Positions 9,590 to 20,694 of a DNA stretch of 64,000 nucleotides are shown here, one piece after another. The translations under genes and the position numbers were made by a program. Origin of the DNA: Zea mays (Eukaryota; Streptophyta; Magnoliopsida; Poales; Poaceae); NCBI RefSeq assembly GCF_902167145.1, contig NC_050104.1, forward strand, positions 9,508,001-9,572,000, in the 5' to 3' direction. The number at the start of each line of letters is the position of its first letter. Within the stretch, counting starts at the first letter, position 1. Below the pieces are notes generated by a model that was given only the letters and a program-made list of their open reading frames with translations, searched no databases and was not told the DNA's origin.

Positions 9590-10641
9590 GTATGTCAAGA
9601 TAACATCTAAACTATTAATTACCCCCTTTAATCATTTCAGCTGATCTAGTTTACTCTCCACGTACCTATAATTGTTTTTTTATTTCTCCACGTACAAGTT
9701 AAGTCGTTATATCAAATTTTGCGATCGATGTGATAGTTATGTTAGAAAAAATATATAAAAAATATAGCTTAAGTTTTTTTTTTCACTCTTTCGCTAGCTT
9801 ATAAAATCTAATAATCAACGGTAGAGGTGCAATATCGTAAAAATCAATGGATTTTTTTTTATAATGCGGTTTTTCTAGCATAAAAATATGATGTGTCATC
9901 TATCACCTTACAAAATTTAAAACTTGGGCACAATTTATATATAGAGAAAAAAAGGAAAAAAATGGTGTAAATTGGACCAACTTAGGTAGTTGGAGAAGTG
10001 AATTCAACCAAATGTTAGCTTATCAATATATAAGACAAATTCGGAGGGAGTAATTTGGACATTTTTCTTTTCCTTTTCCTAGGCCGTCCCTGTGTACTTT
10101 CTGGCTTGGTACAAGTTCTCCGGCCATCAAATGTGTCAAATTCTTGGATGCCTGTGTTCGGGTTCTTAAATCTGAACCTTAGGTGGGTCATATCAGATAT
10201 ATTTGAATGATGATTTGGAGAAGTAATTGTAACTTAATTATAAACCTAATTATATAAGTCAGTTGAGTACTCTAAAAAGTAATGAGGCTCTAAAAATGAT
10301 TTAGAAATCGAGGGACAAATAATAAAACGAAAAGCACCTTACTTTGGTTGCCTAATGACCACTCTCTTTATAACTGACATGGGAGTACCCTGGTTAACAT
10401 CAGGCAATTTAATTGTGAAAGGATGGAACCAACTGAGAATTCGTGAAAAACAAGATTAAAACTAATATTAATAAAATCAATAATATAATTGAGATGAACT
10501 AGCTGACCTTTAGTTAATGGGCTTATAGATATAATTTGGAAATGGAACTGGAAGTATTTACACATAAGGAAGACACTTACTAGCTAGCAACCAAGGAGTG
10601 ATCTAAAATGGTTGTCTGAATGGGATGCCAACACCAATTAT
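9590..10641. other. AT-rich segment, no gene seen
   Basis: Only short frames. A lone Stowaway-like end (TAAGACAAATTCGGAGGGAG followed by TA, 10031-10052) has no recognisable partner upstream. Confidence 0.5.
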
Positions 10642-10778
10642 TTGCCAAGTGATTTGTGTCTATGAAGCCAATAGTAACAGCTATGTACATTATATATCAT
10701 TTGACTTTTTGTTCTGTGCCAATGATAGTTTGCCTGACTGTGTTACTATTGGCTTTAGAGACACAAAGCACTTGGCAA
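10642..10778. repeat. Foldback inverted repeat (MITE-like hairpin)
   Basis: The left arm starting TTGCCAAGTG at 10642 and the right arm ending CACTTGGCAA at 10778 pair over 38 bases with three mismatches, around a loop of about 60 bases. Both arms contain GCCAATAGTAACA or its complement. It may be a non-autonomous DNA transposon; the near-perfect stem could also give a small-RNA precursor. Confidence 0.75.
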
Positions 10779-11347
10779 TTGCAAGATAAAAAAATATTGA
10801 ATTATGAACGGTGTCTCTTGTTCTGAACTGACTTGCGACTAAGATGGTCAAATTCTAGATATACTATACTAGGACACCCCGCGCGCGTAGTATTGCTGCG
10901 GGAATCGTATATGAATATACGACTTATTATAATCACTTATATGAGTGAATAAACATCATAATGCATGAATGATGATGTGGATTACTAAACGTATGTTAGT
11001 GAATGGCATTGCTTGATAATGTAAATAGTTTGAATGGAGATATGAGAACACAAGGTTGGCTTGTCCTTTGTGGTTTGAATCAATGATGAGTGATTGTCAA
11101 CTTGGATAGTGCTTTGTTGTGAGTCAGTGGATTAACTGAGAGCGGCGAAGGACGAGTGTTGGGCCTTAATCGAGAAACTAAAGAAGCCAAGTGACTAGCC
11201 GTAGTGACTGACACTTGAGAAACACACCGGCGCGAGGACGTAGCAGAGCAGATCGTGTCGCCGTCGCGGTCGAGGACTAGAGGGACACGTGTCCAGGACG
11301 TGGGGTGACGCGTTTGGAGTACTCTACTCACGGTGGTTTCGGTGGTT

Positions 11348-11452
11348 GAGCCTCAGAACCATCAGTGCTACAGAGGTCGGTTTCGTCGAGTTTGAGCCTC
11401 AAAACCATCAGTGCTACATAGGTCGGTTCCGCCGAGTTTGAGCCTCAAAACT
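11348..11452. repeat. 46-bp tandem repeat, 2.3 copies
   Basis: Units start GAGCCTCA at 11348, 11394 and 11440; the first two differ at about five positions. Confidence 0.85.
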
Positions 11453-11648
11453 TGGCGTGCGATTCCGACAGGAATCGGTGGCGGCACGTGACATCATCGC
11501 GAAGGGTGCGTCGAGATGAAGCAACTTCATGAATAACACATATTCGTTAGATAAAAACCAAGAGTTGGTCTATTTTTCCCACGACACTATGGAAGGGTGG
11601 ATAGGCTCTTTATATCTAGGGACAATTTAGTCTAGTGAAATAACCCCT

Positions 11649-11656
11649 TATAAATA
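11649..11656 (+). promoter_or_regulatory. TATA box of the probable solo LTR
   Basis: TATAAATA in CCCCTTATAAATAGGTGGG, about 850 bases before the proposed LTR end. Confidence 0.45.
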
Positions 11657-12498
11657 GGTGGGAGAGCTGGTTGTTTCAGCCATCTCTTTTGGCTATCTCA
11701 TTAGGCACTTGTTTAAAGAACCCTAGTTCCTAGTCTTGAGGTTGTAGTAGTTTTAGCCCTGAGATCCGTAAATGTTTTGAACTCCACATATGTGCTCTTG
11801 TGATTTTTTGAAGAAGTTTGGTCGTATACACACATGGTACATGGTGCTTTTGAAATCAATTCGAATCTAATTTGAGTTTGCACTTGTTTGTGTTCTTCCT
11901 CTGCTCTCCTCCCTTCTCTTTGGATTTTGGAAGAACCTTCGAGTTCTTGAGTTGTGGGTTGATTTGGGGATTGTCTTGGGGTGAGATACAGTCTTTCGAC
12001 CACTACAATCATCTAGTTTGAGCAATTTGTGGTCATGATCTGATCTGAACTCATTTTGAAAACCCCAACTAAACCCTAGTCTAGTCTGTGTTTTTTGATC
12101 TGCGATTGAATTACAAATCCATTTGAGTTCAAATTTTGTGGACACCATGGAAACTCATTTGTAATGGTGTGTGCAAAGTTTTAGCTCAATCGGAGTCCGT
12201 TCGAATCAGTTTTGCATTCGAAAACTGAATTTCGAACTCCTGAAAACAACACTATATAGCGATACGGTTTTGGGTCATTTCGGACTTTTTGGTGTTCGAC
12301 TTGCAATCCGTTCATTTTTGGGTCTCATGTGAGTCCTTGGAACATTTTCAAAACATTAGATCACTGGTTGGCTGATGTGCATTTGGTTCAAGCAATTTCT
12401 TTATCTCCATCGAAGTTAAGTGCTCAAGTTCCAATTTTAAGAAACATAATTTGATTGGCTTTTATTCACCCCTCTCTGGTCGTCTTTTCGATCCTCCA

Positions 12499-13724
12499 AG
12501 ATATAATTACACGTGCTGGTGGATACTATCGTAGACAACTTGTATCTATAACACTATATAATCCACCATTTCAAATAAATCTAAGGTCACCCCAACAAAT
12601 GATCCTGTAGACATAGACTACCCTCCATGTACCAAAGCAATTGCAACCAGGGAACCAACATGTTAAAAATAAATGGATGAAATCCTACTTAAACTTCTCT
12701 TTTCTCTTATTCACTCATATCCAACGGACGATTTTCTTCGAATCGTCCCACCGTATGTGCCTCTATTCCACCTAATTCTTCGTGTGGGTAGGCCGCTTTT
12801 CTTCCTTTATTTATTTTCTCTTTCTTTCCTTTATTTTCTTCATTTCCTTCCTTCCTTTCTTTATTTTCTTTGTTTTCATTCTTCTCCGCCTTCAATCATG
12901 TACGCGATGATTATGCCCTCCTTTCTTTATTTTCTCGTTTTCTCTTTATTTTTTGTGTTGCTGCCTGCCATACTGCATAGAGATATAATAGTACGAATAT
13001 TATCCGTATGTATTCGAATTCGATTCATCTAAAAGGCTAAGATCTTATCCGTATCCGAGTCCTAGTATCCAGTATCTGATTCATATCCAATTTATATATG
13101 TATTTGTATATCCAATGTTCGATATTTAAAATGTTGATATCCATTCAAATCTTATCCGACACAACTCAATAATATTCGTTTTTGATCCAAATATGAAAAT
13201 TTAAAATGAAAACAAATATGGTACGAGTAATATCTGTCTATATTCGATATGATTACAGCCATATTGCTATGTATGGTGTGTATTGAGGGTGGAGCTGGTG
13301 AAGGTTCGATCAATTCGAGTGCGATGCTTAGTTTCCTTGACCAAAACTTAGTATGTGTCATATGGAACACTTGAATGTCAACCAAGATTATTAAACATAG
13401 TCTAATTATAAATCTAATTACAGAGACAATAAGTAAACGACAGACAATATTCTGCCAAATTCTTTTGCTTTTTTTGTTTACTTGTCTGTTGGCATATACA
13501 ACTATCCTATCGGCTATGAGACAAAATTGCATGTGTAATGCTTCTATTGTGATAGAAAAGGTACATTTCACGTAAATAGGTGATAATCTGTAAAGATCCT
13601 TAACTAAACAGAAATGGTTATTCTATTGTTACTTTTGCTGAAAATAACATCAGTGGCCCAGGTGAAAAATACGATGTCACGACTCACGATTTTTTGCCCT
13701 GCCTCATTATCCATATCACTTTTG
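12499..13724. other. Low-complexity AT-rich segment, no gene seen
   Basis: It has a pyrimidine tract of TTTC/TTCC units (about 12800-12890) and a stretch with recurrent TATCCG/TATCCA motifs (about 13000-13160). Frames here are compositional. Confidence 0.5.
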
Positions 13725-13729
13725 CCACG

Positions 13730-14384
13730 TGTTGACGCTTTTTCGGAGCGCCAAATACTCAAGAAGAACGGGCGGCGGTGCTCTCTGGTCAGACGCGGAC
13801 GGTCCGCGGCCTGGGGCCGGACGGTCCGCGACCTGGCGCAGGGGCTAGGGTTTCCTGCCTGACGGCCGGACGGTCCGCGCCCTGGGGCCGGACGATCCGC
13901 GCGTGCGCAGGGGCGGCTGAAGATCGCCGGGGACGCCTGGATCTCGCTCCCGGGAGGGACCCCGTCGGGGAGGACAGATCCTAGGGGTTGTCTAGACTCA
14001 GGCCGGCCGACCTAGACTCCTCTAATCGGCGTAGAGTCGAAGAGAGGCGAAGGATTTGGGGATCGAGAGGCTAAACTAGAACTAGACTAGAACTACTCCT
14101 AATTGTACTGGAAATAAATGTGAATAGAAGTTGTATTGATTCGATTGATAATTACAAATCGACCGTAGACCTCTCTTTTTATAGAGGAGGGGGGCTGGAC
14201 CCTTTACACGACTGGATTCCGAGCTAATTCCGCAAATCTAGCCAACAAACATAGCACAAAACTCGGAACCCTAAACTGCTCTGCGCATGCGCGGACCGTC
14301 CGGCCCACAGGCGCGGACTGTCCGGACCGCGGACCATCCGGCCTCAGGGCCAGACCGTCCGCCCGCTCAAAATGAAGCTCAACA
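13730..14384 (-). repeat. 3' LTR of the gypsy element (655 bp)
   Basis: Plus-strand ends TGTTGACG and GCTCAACA form an inverted TGTTGA/TCAACA pair. It is GC-rich, with about seven copies of a GGAC(C/G)GTCC palindrome. Confidence 0.95.
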
Positions 14385-14401
14385 TATGCCCCCTGCCTTT
14401 T
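14385..14401 (-). other. Polypurine tract of the gypsy element
   Basis: On the minus strand AAAAGGCAGGGGGCATA lies directly in front of the 3' LTR, fixing the orientation. Confidence 0.8.
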
Positions 14402-14455
14402 GGTGGAGCTGAGCAAACCAAAAGCAACTAACTCGATGTGATTACATCGGTTCTC

Positions 14456-15037
14456 TTAGGCATCTTGCCACATACTAGGATGGTACTGTTTGAGGAAACA
14501 CCCATTCAAAGCCTTAGGCAAGTCCTTGCCTTGTAATGTTTGTAGCAAATAGGCGTTGCCAGACATCACCTGTTTTACTTTATAAGGACCTTCCCAGCTT
14601 GGTGACCATTTCCCGAACTTCCGGTCTTTATTCCTTAGAGGCAGAATGGTCTTCCACACCAGGTCCCCTACTTGAAATGATTTTGCTTTGACCTTCTTGT
14701 TGTAGGCCCTGGCTACCATGATCTTGTCCTTTTCTATTTCTCTCAAAGCTATCATCCTCTTGTCGGTCACCTCATCAATATTATCCATCATTGAATTATA
14801 ATAATCAGTAGCAGTTAGATCATTTTGTCTGGCAAACCTGACAGCATTCAAACTTATTTCCACAGGCAACACTGCTTCCTGCCCATAGACAAGCTCAAAA
14901 GGAGATACTTTAGTAGCCCTATGTTTAGATATTCTATGAGCTCATAAAGCTTCAGACAAAATCTTATGCCAATGTTTAGGGTTATCAGATATTTTCTTTT
15001 TTATCAAATTAGTCAATGTCCTATTGCTAGACTCGGC
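14456..15037 (-). pseudogene. Integrase C-terminal part (gypsy 13730-22996)
   Basis: This is the end of the pol polyprotein. The final 138 codons (14872-14456) are open and contain the integrase C-terminal beta-barrel region: F-Q-V-G-D-L-V-W, W-S-P-S-W-E-G-P-Y-K-V, and an end near L-K-Q-Y-H-P-S. Between 15037 and 14873 the frame continues from the catalytic core but carries a TGA at about 14944-14942 where the family has Trp. The PPT and 3' LTR follow within 60 bases, so no extra ORF lies downstream. Confidence 0.85.
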
Positions 15038-16759
15038 CTATCCATTGGCCTGAGCATAATATGGAGATGAATTAAGCAGCTTAATTCTGTATAATTCAGC
15101 AAATTCACGTACCTCCTTTGACATAAAAGAAGTATCTTGATCTGTAGTTAAGGTCTGGGGAATGCCGAATCTATGAATAATATGCTCAGTTATAAACTCA
15201 ATTACCTCCTTGTGCGTCATGTTCTTTAGAGCAACAGCTTCAGTCCATTTGGTGAAATAGTCAGTGGCAACTAACACAAACCGATGCCCCTTTGATGATG
15301 AAGGATGAATTTCTCCAATAAAGTCTAATCCCCATCCTCTGAACGGCCAAGGCTTGATGATAGGATGTAATTCGGCTGCAGGGACCAACTGTAGGTCACC
15401 GAATTTTTGACACACTTGGCAACCCTTGTAGTACTTGAAACAATCAGCTATCATACTAGGCCAATAAAAACCAGACCTTCGCAACAACCACTTCATCTTT
15501 GGAGCTGATTGATGAGTACCACAAATTCCTTCATGTACTTCGGTCATGGCTAATATAGCATCATCTGGGCCCAAGCACTTAAGCAGGACGTCATTGACTG
15601 TTCGGCGGTAAAGTTCATCACTCATCAAAACATACTTGAAAGTTGTTCGCCGAATGTTCTTATCTGTCCTGATATTGGGATTTCGTAAATAATTAAGTAT
15701 AGGTGTCCTCCAATCACTTGCATCGGCTTCATTGTCAGCCGAATCGATTAAGAGAACGTTTCTGGTGACCCTGGACGGTCCGGTGTCATCACGCGGACGG
15801 TCCGCGACCTGGGAATTTGGCTCTGCATTGGTTATCAGATTTTCAGTTTTGTGAAATTTCCCTCTCTTTATCCGATAACCTGATGCATCTTGTGCCAAAT
15901 CGTTAGCTCTATGATTCTGAACTCTAGAGATATGCCGAATACTGAATTCGTCAAAAGAATGGATTATGCTCCAACATTTCTCAAGGTAACTATTTAGAGT
16001 ACCATCAAAACATTGATATTCTTCTAACACTTGTTGGACAACCAGCTGAGAATCACCAAATACCTTCACATGTTTTACTCCCATACCATTTAAAAGTTCT
16101 AAGCCGAATAGGAGGGCCTCATATTCCGCTTGATTATTAGTGCAATAAGTTTTCAATCGGCTAGAGAAGTCAAAGGAGACATTACTTGGTGAAACAAGCA
16201 CAATGCCAATTCCTTGCCCTTCATTGCAAACCGATCCATCAAAATATAAAGTCCAAGGAGTAATAGTGAGATATGACATGTCTAGTTCATGAATATCATT
16301 AACCCGATGTTCTACAATGAAATCCGCTACGACTTGGCCTTTCATAGATTTCAATGGTTCATAGGCCAAGTCATATTCTATGAGTGCATAAGCCCACTTA
16401 CCAATTCTACCACTCATAATTGGGTTATGCAACATGTATTTGATCACATCGGCTTGACCAGAAACAGTGCAATGACTAGACAGTAAATAATATCTACATT
16501 TGGTGCATGCATAAAACAAGCATAAGCATAACTTTTCAATAAAAGTGTACCTTGTTTCAGCATCCACCAACCTTCAGCTTAGATATGTCACCACATGCTC
16601 CTTCCCCTCAGTTTCTTGTGTCAGAACAGCCCCAATGACCTTATCCTCAGCTGCAATGTATAATCGGAATGGTACTCCTGCTCGTGGTGCCTTTAATACG
16701 GGAGCCGAAGATAAGTATTTTTTTATGAGATCAAATGTTTCTTGCTGTTCTGCCCCCAA
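15038..16759 (-). pseudogene. RNase H and integrase core (gypsy 13730-22996)
   Basis: Two pieces in order. 16759-16574 is the RT-RNase H connection (F-x-L-Y-I-A-A-E-D motif). 16570-15038 holds a second RNase H-like domain (L-Y-F-D-G-S, then N-Q-A-E-Y-E-A-L and G-D-S-Q-L-V), an H-x-H-x-C-x2-C integrase zinc finger (Y-K-G-C-Q-V-C near 15430) and the integrase core starting W-G-L-D-F-I-G near 15340. The core ends at a TAG (15040-15038) directly after A-N-G, where relatives have Gln; one C-to-T change would explain it. A stop separates the two pieces near 16572. The substrate would be the element's own cDNA. Confidence 0.85.
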
Positions 16760-16866
16760 GCGAATTCGACACCATTCTTAAGCCGAAGAATAGGGGTGAA
16801 CGCATCAATCTTCCCGGCTAGGTTAGAAATAAACCTTCATAAATAATTCACCTTGCCGAGAAACCT

Positions 16867-18036
16867 CTATACCTCGACCTTACAGGTCGGAGGTCCCACA
16901 TTCCGAATAGACTTGATTCGGTCAGGGTCTATCTCTATACCATGTTCATGTATGACAAATCCTAAAAACTTACCAGCCGACACTCCAAAAGCACATTTAC
17001 GTGGGTTCATTTTCAAACCATACTGACGCATTTTATCAAAGGCTTTGCGCAAATCAGCTATATGAGAACTAAACTCAGCCGATTTGACTACAATATCATC
17101 AATGTAAACTTCCACAGTGTTTCCTAACAATTCATGGAAGATTAAGTTCATAGCCCTCTGATAAGTAGCACCAGCATTTTTCAGACCAAATGTTATGACA
17201 ACCCACTCAAATAAACCAATGAAGCCTGGACATATAAAGGCCGTTTTAGACGCATCTTCTTCGGCCATGAAAATCTGATTATATCCGGCATTACCATCAA
17301 GGAAGCTAATAATTTTATTTCCTGATGCATTATTGATTAATGTGTCGGCTATGGGCATGTGATATTCGTCTTTAGGAGTTGCTCTATTTAAATTGCGAAA
17401 ATCAATGCATACTCTAAGTTTACCTGACTCCTTCTTCTCCACCGGCGCAATATTGGAGACCCACTCTGCGTATCTGCAAGGTATGATAAAATCAGCTTCT
17501 AGCAGCCGGTGGATTTCGTCCTTGATGCGTGGGAGAAGATCTGGACGAAATGTTCTAGCTCTTTGCTTGAAAGGTCTGAAACCAGATTTAATAGGCAGCC
17601 GATGCTCTACGATCTCTCGGCTTAATCCAGGCATCTCAGTGTAATTCCAAGCAAAGCAATCTGAATACTCCTTCAATAGACCGATCATCTCATCTCTAGG
17701 ATCGGTCTCCTGGGTCTTGTTTACAAAAGTCGGCCTTGGAGTTTTACCATCTCCTATGTCAATCTCCTCCAAAGGATCGGCCGATGTAAACCCCTGTCCT
17801 AGTTTATCAAGATCTCTGAATTCCTCTATCATGCTCCCCACAGAGGAATTAGATGATCTTTGTGTGACGGTGGACTTTTCGGTCTCAGGGACCGGATCAT
17901 CCGTAATACTGTCTTTTTGCTGCGATAGATGTTCGGTCTTAAAGTCCGAACCCTTTTGTGAAAGACCAGACCATCCAGCCTTGGCAGCCGAACTGTCCGT
18001 GACCAAAGACTCATGAACTTTGTGTGTATTCATCAT
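16867..18036 (-). pseudogene. Reverse transcriptase (gypsy 13730-22996)
   Basis: This is the RT part of pol, open for 389 codons from ATG at 18036. An acidic/Ser-rich linker (residues about 1-110) is followed by the RT fingers and palm: the F-R-P-F-K-Q-R-A-R region, V-C-I-D-F-R-N-L-N, F-L-D-G-N-A-G-Y-N-Q, F-G-L-K-N-A-G-A-T-Y-Q-R and the catalytic box Y-I-D-D (about 17111-17091), with both Asp intact. The frame is lost near 16867, just before the RNase H connection. The start lies seven bases beyond the stop of the gag-protease frame, so pol is in another frame; whether this was native (frameshift or re-initiation) or a mutation cannot be told from one copy. Confidence 0.85.
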
Positions 18037-18042
18037 TTAACT

Positions 18043-20694
18043 TTATTTAGGATTTAGCCGATTCTCCATCGGCTCTAGCATTACAGGAATGAAACCTTTC
18101 TTATCTATACTTATGAATTGATAATCAGAAAAATCTACTCCTGTGAGACATGTAGCAGTCTCATAAGTCCAGAGTACAGGGGCATCGGCCACAGCGATGC
18201 AGGCCGATACATCAACATGTACTTGTTCTATGTCATCGCCTACCCATTGTATTAACATTTGATGCAATGTAGAAGGTATGCATTGATTGGCGTGAATCCA
18301 ATCTCTGCCTAGGATTAAACTGTAATTTCCTTCTACATCAGCGACGAAGAATGCAGCAGCAAGGGTCTTAGTCCCGATGGTTAATTCAACGGACGTGACT
18401 CCCCTGGCTTTGATCGAACTATCAGTTCCAACACCGCTGAGGGTCATGTTGGTCTTGACAAGTTCGTCATCTTGTTTACCTAATTTTCTGTATAATGAAT
18501 AAGGCATTAGATTTACAGCCGCCCCTCCATCTACCAACATCTTAGCAATCGGTATCCCATCAATGTGACCGTGCACGAAGAGCGGCTTTAAATGATTTAC
18601 TGATTCCTTTGGTTTAGTAAAGGAGGCTTCTTTAGGACCAAAGTCAAACTGGGCAACAACAGGTTCATCGTCGCCGATAATAGTACAATCGGCGGAAAAT
18701 GTAATAACATTCACATCCATACCTAGGCATTCTGGAGAAGCCTCGTAGTCGACCAGGTCTTCTCCCAGTAGGTCGTCCTCTTCCATTGATGTTGGCGTGT
18801 CGTTGGAGGCTTCCTGGTGAACGGCAGACGGTCCGCGCGTGGGGGCCAGACGGTCCGCGCCTGGTGCAGGTTGTCCAGAGGCCTCCTGGTGAAGGATGGA
18901 CGGTCCGCGCGTAGAGGCTAGACTGTCCGCGCCTGGTGCAGATTGTCCAGCCTTGCTAGCCGGGCTATCTGCCATACCTGCAGGGTGCTGCACAAGTGTT
19001 GTTTGATTTTCTATTTTTGTGGCCGTTTGTTTTTCCTCAACGGCCTTTGGTCTCCATTTCTTTTGCGGTGGTGGGTATTGTGGATGTGTATCATTGAATA
19101 TTTTTTCCGCCTCTTTCTCCTGGCTTTCCTTTGCTCTTAGGCGCTGTAATTTTCTCTTTTGGGCCCGTGTCAATCCCGCTGGGCACCATCGAGGCATGAA
19201 GTATTTTGGATCGGCTGTTTTGATGGTAGCCGTATCTTCTTTTTTGATTGTATTGGCCAAGTCACCAAAAATCATCGGCCCTTTATTGTCTCCCTGTATG
19301 ACAACATCTGCAGTGCCTATTTTGATGATGTCCTTTTTTGTTGTTCTTTGTGTTGCTGCAGGCATATGCCCCCCTGCCGGATTGGTCGGCCTAGGAGGCC
19401 GAGTAGTCCGGCAATCTTGTTGGGCCTGTGCCTGGTGACCGGATTCAGCAGCGCTCAATCGGTCTTGCACTGGCGGCGCCAACCTATCAAAAACGGATGT
19501 TTGGGGTGCCCCCCAGGCGGGGTACTGTGGCATCCCAAATGGATATGGTGGCATGCCCCACATTTGATTTGGGACATATGGTGGAGGTAAGTATGTGTAT
19601 GGATATGGCATAGATGGATAAGGGGGTGGAGGGGTCCATGTCGGCATGTTAGGTCTCAATTGTACAATAGGACCTTTCATTTCTTCCGATTGGTGAGGTG
19701 GTCCAATCGGCCTGACCTGACGTTGCTCATGAATGGGTGAGCGGGGTCGCTTCGGTGGCCGGTCACTGGGGCCGGCCTTCTTTTTCACATATTTAGACAA
19801 CAATTGATCGAAAGTCGGGCCAGGCTTGATCAGCCGACCAGCTGCTTTAAATGTATTTGTTTTCCACGTACCTATCTCTGGTCGTCGTGGTTTGAAGGTA
19901 CGTGGTCGCTGCGAGTCCTGAGCATGGCCGGACCGTCCGCCAGAGTCCTCCGGACCGTCCGGCGAAGCGTCGGACCGTCCGCGTTTGGACGGCGGACTGT
20001 CCGTGATGCGCAGCACGGGTTCCTGCAACTGTCTCCCTGTCTGCGCTTGCCCCCCAGTGCTAGAGGCTGTGATGGTCACCTTCAGGGTCTCCCCTCCACC
20101 GGGAGTCTTCTCGGCCACCACTTTCCTACAAGAAGCTTTACAATCCCCATCGACCCTTTTAGCATTACCGATGATTGTTTCCTTGCCTTTGCCTTTATCG
20201 ACTGTATTTGGCCGAATCAGGACTTTCTTGCCCTCGAAGTCAATCATGTTCATTGGAAAGGGCTCTGTATCCACCTGCATTTCCTGAAATTTCAATCGTC
20301 CTTCGTTAATGGCCGATTGAATCTGTCGCCGAAATACATTACAATCATTAGTGGCATGAGAAAATGAGTTATGCCACTTACAGTACGCACGACGTTTTAG
20401 CTCGTCGGCGGATGGAACAGTGTGATTTATTTTAATATTGCCATTTTTGAGTAATTCGTCAAATATTCTATCACACTTACCAACATTAAACGTAAACTTA
20501 ACCTCCTCTTGCCGTTTCTTTTGAACCGGCTGTAAGGATGAACAAGCCGAAGATTTGGCCTGTTTTGGCCAAACCATTTCAGCAGCGTACACTTCTGCTG
20601 ATTCGTCATCTGAGCTACTTTGGTCGCATTCTACTATATGTACGTTGTGATGCATTATTTTAGCAGTTTCTTTGCTCCGGCTTTCGCAAGCCAA
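18043..20694 (-). CDS. Gag C-terminal region and aspartic protease (gypsy 13730-22996)
   Basis: Open for 883 codons. The true frame continues from gag upstream, so the first Met (20694) is only the first after a stop. A possible zinc-binding C-x2-H-x4-H-x4-C cluster lies near residue 105-117. A long Pro/Ser/Thr-rich linker contains a 24-residue direct repeat (about 18970-18810) built around GGACGGTCCG palindromes. The aspartic protease follows near 18560-18250, with L-V-D-G-G-A in place of the usual D-S/T-G and a later I-L-G-R-D-W motif. D-G-G is common in Tat/Athila proteases. The protein ends N-R-L-N-P-K with TAA at 18045-18043. Confidence 0.8.
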   Translation of the reverse strand: MACESRSKETAKIMHHNVHIVECDQSSSDDESAEVYAAEMVWPKQAKSSACSSLQPVQKKRQEEVKFTFNVGKCDRIFDELLKNGNIKINHTVPSADELKRRAYCKWHNSFSHATNDCNVFRRQIQSAINEGRLKFQEMQVDTEPFPMNMIDFEGKKVLIRPNTVDKGKGKETIIGNAKRVDGDCKASCRKVVAEKTPGGGETLKVTITASSTGGQAQTGRQLQEPVLRITDSPPSKRGRSDASPDGPEDSGGRSGHAQDSQRPRTFKPRRPEIGTWKTNTFKAAGRLIKPGPTFDQLLSKYVKKKAGPSDRPPKRPRSPIHEQRQVRPIGPPHQSEEMKGPIVQLRPNMPTWTPPPPYPSMPYPYTYLPPPYVPNQMWGMPPYPFGMPQYPAWGAPQTSVFDRLAPPVQDRLSAAESGHQAQAQQDCRTTRPPRPTNPAGGHMPAATQRTTKKDIIKIGTADVVIQGDNKGPMIFGDLANTIKKEDTATIKTADPKYFMPRWCPAGLTRAQKRKLQRLRAKESQEKEAEKIFNDTHPQYPPPQKKWRPKAVEEKQTATKIENQTTLVQHPAGMADSPASKAGQSAPGADSLASTRGPSILHQEASGQPAPGADRLAPTRGPSAVHQEASNDTPTSMEEDDLLGEDLVDYEASPECLGMDVNVITFSADCTIIGDDEPVVAQFDFGPKEASFTKPKESVNHLKPLFVHGHIDGIPIAKMLVDGGAAVNLMPYSLYRKLGKQDDELVKTNMTLSGVGTDSSIKARGVTSVELTIGTKTLAAAFFVADVEGNYSLILGRDWIHANQCIPSTLHQMLIQWVGDDIEQVHVDVSACIAVADAPVLWTYETATCLTGVDFSDYQFISIDKKGFIPVMLEPMENRLNPK

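Larger units (their letters stand above)
10862..12498 (+). repeat. Probable solo LTR (1637 bp), family not identified
   Basis: The right end, TTATTCACCCCTCTCTGG then CTTTTCGATCCTCCA, resembles LTR 3' ends of maize elements. A TATA box lies at 11649, and AGATA flanks both proposed ends (10857-10861, 12499-12503). Against it, the left end would start TA rather than TG, and no PBS or internal domain is seen. The left boundary is the weak point. Confidence 0.4.

Noticed and set aside
12673..13032. 119-codon Phe/Leu-rich frame resembling a membrane protein
   Set aside because: It is a translation of the TTTC/TTCC pyrimidine tract; no other support.
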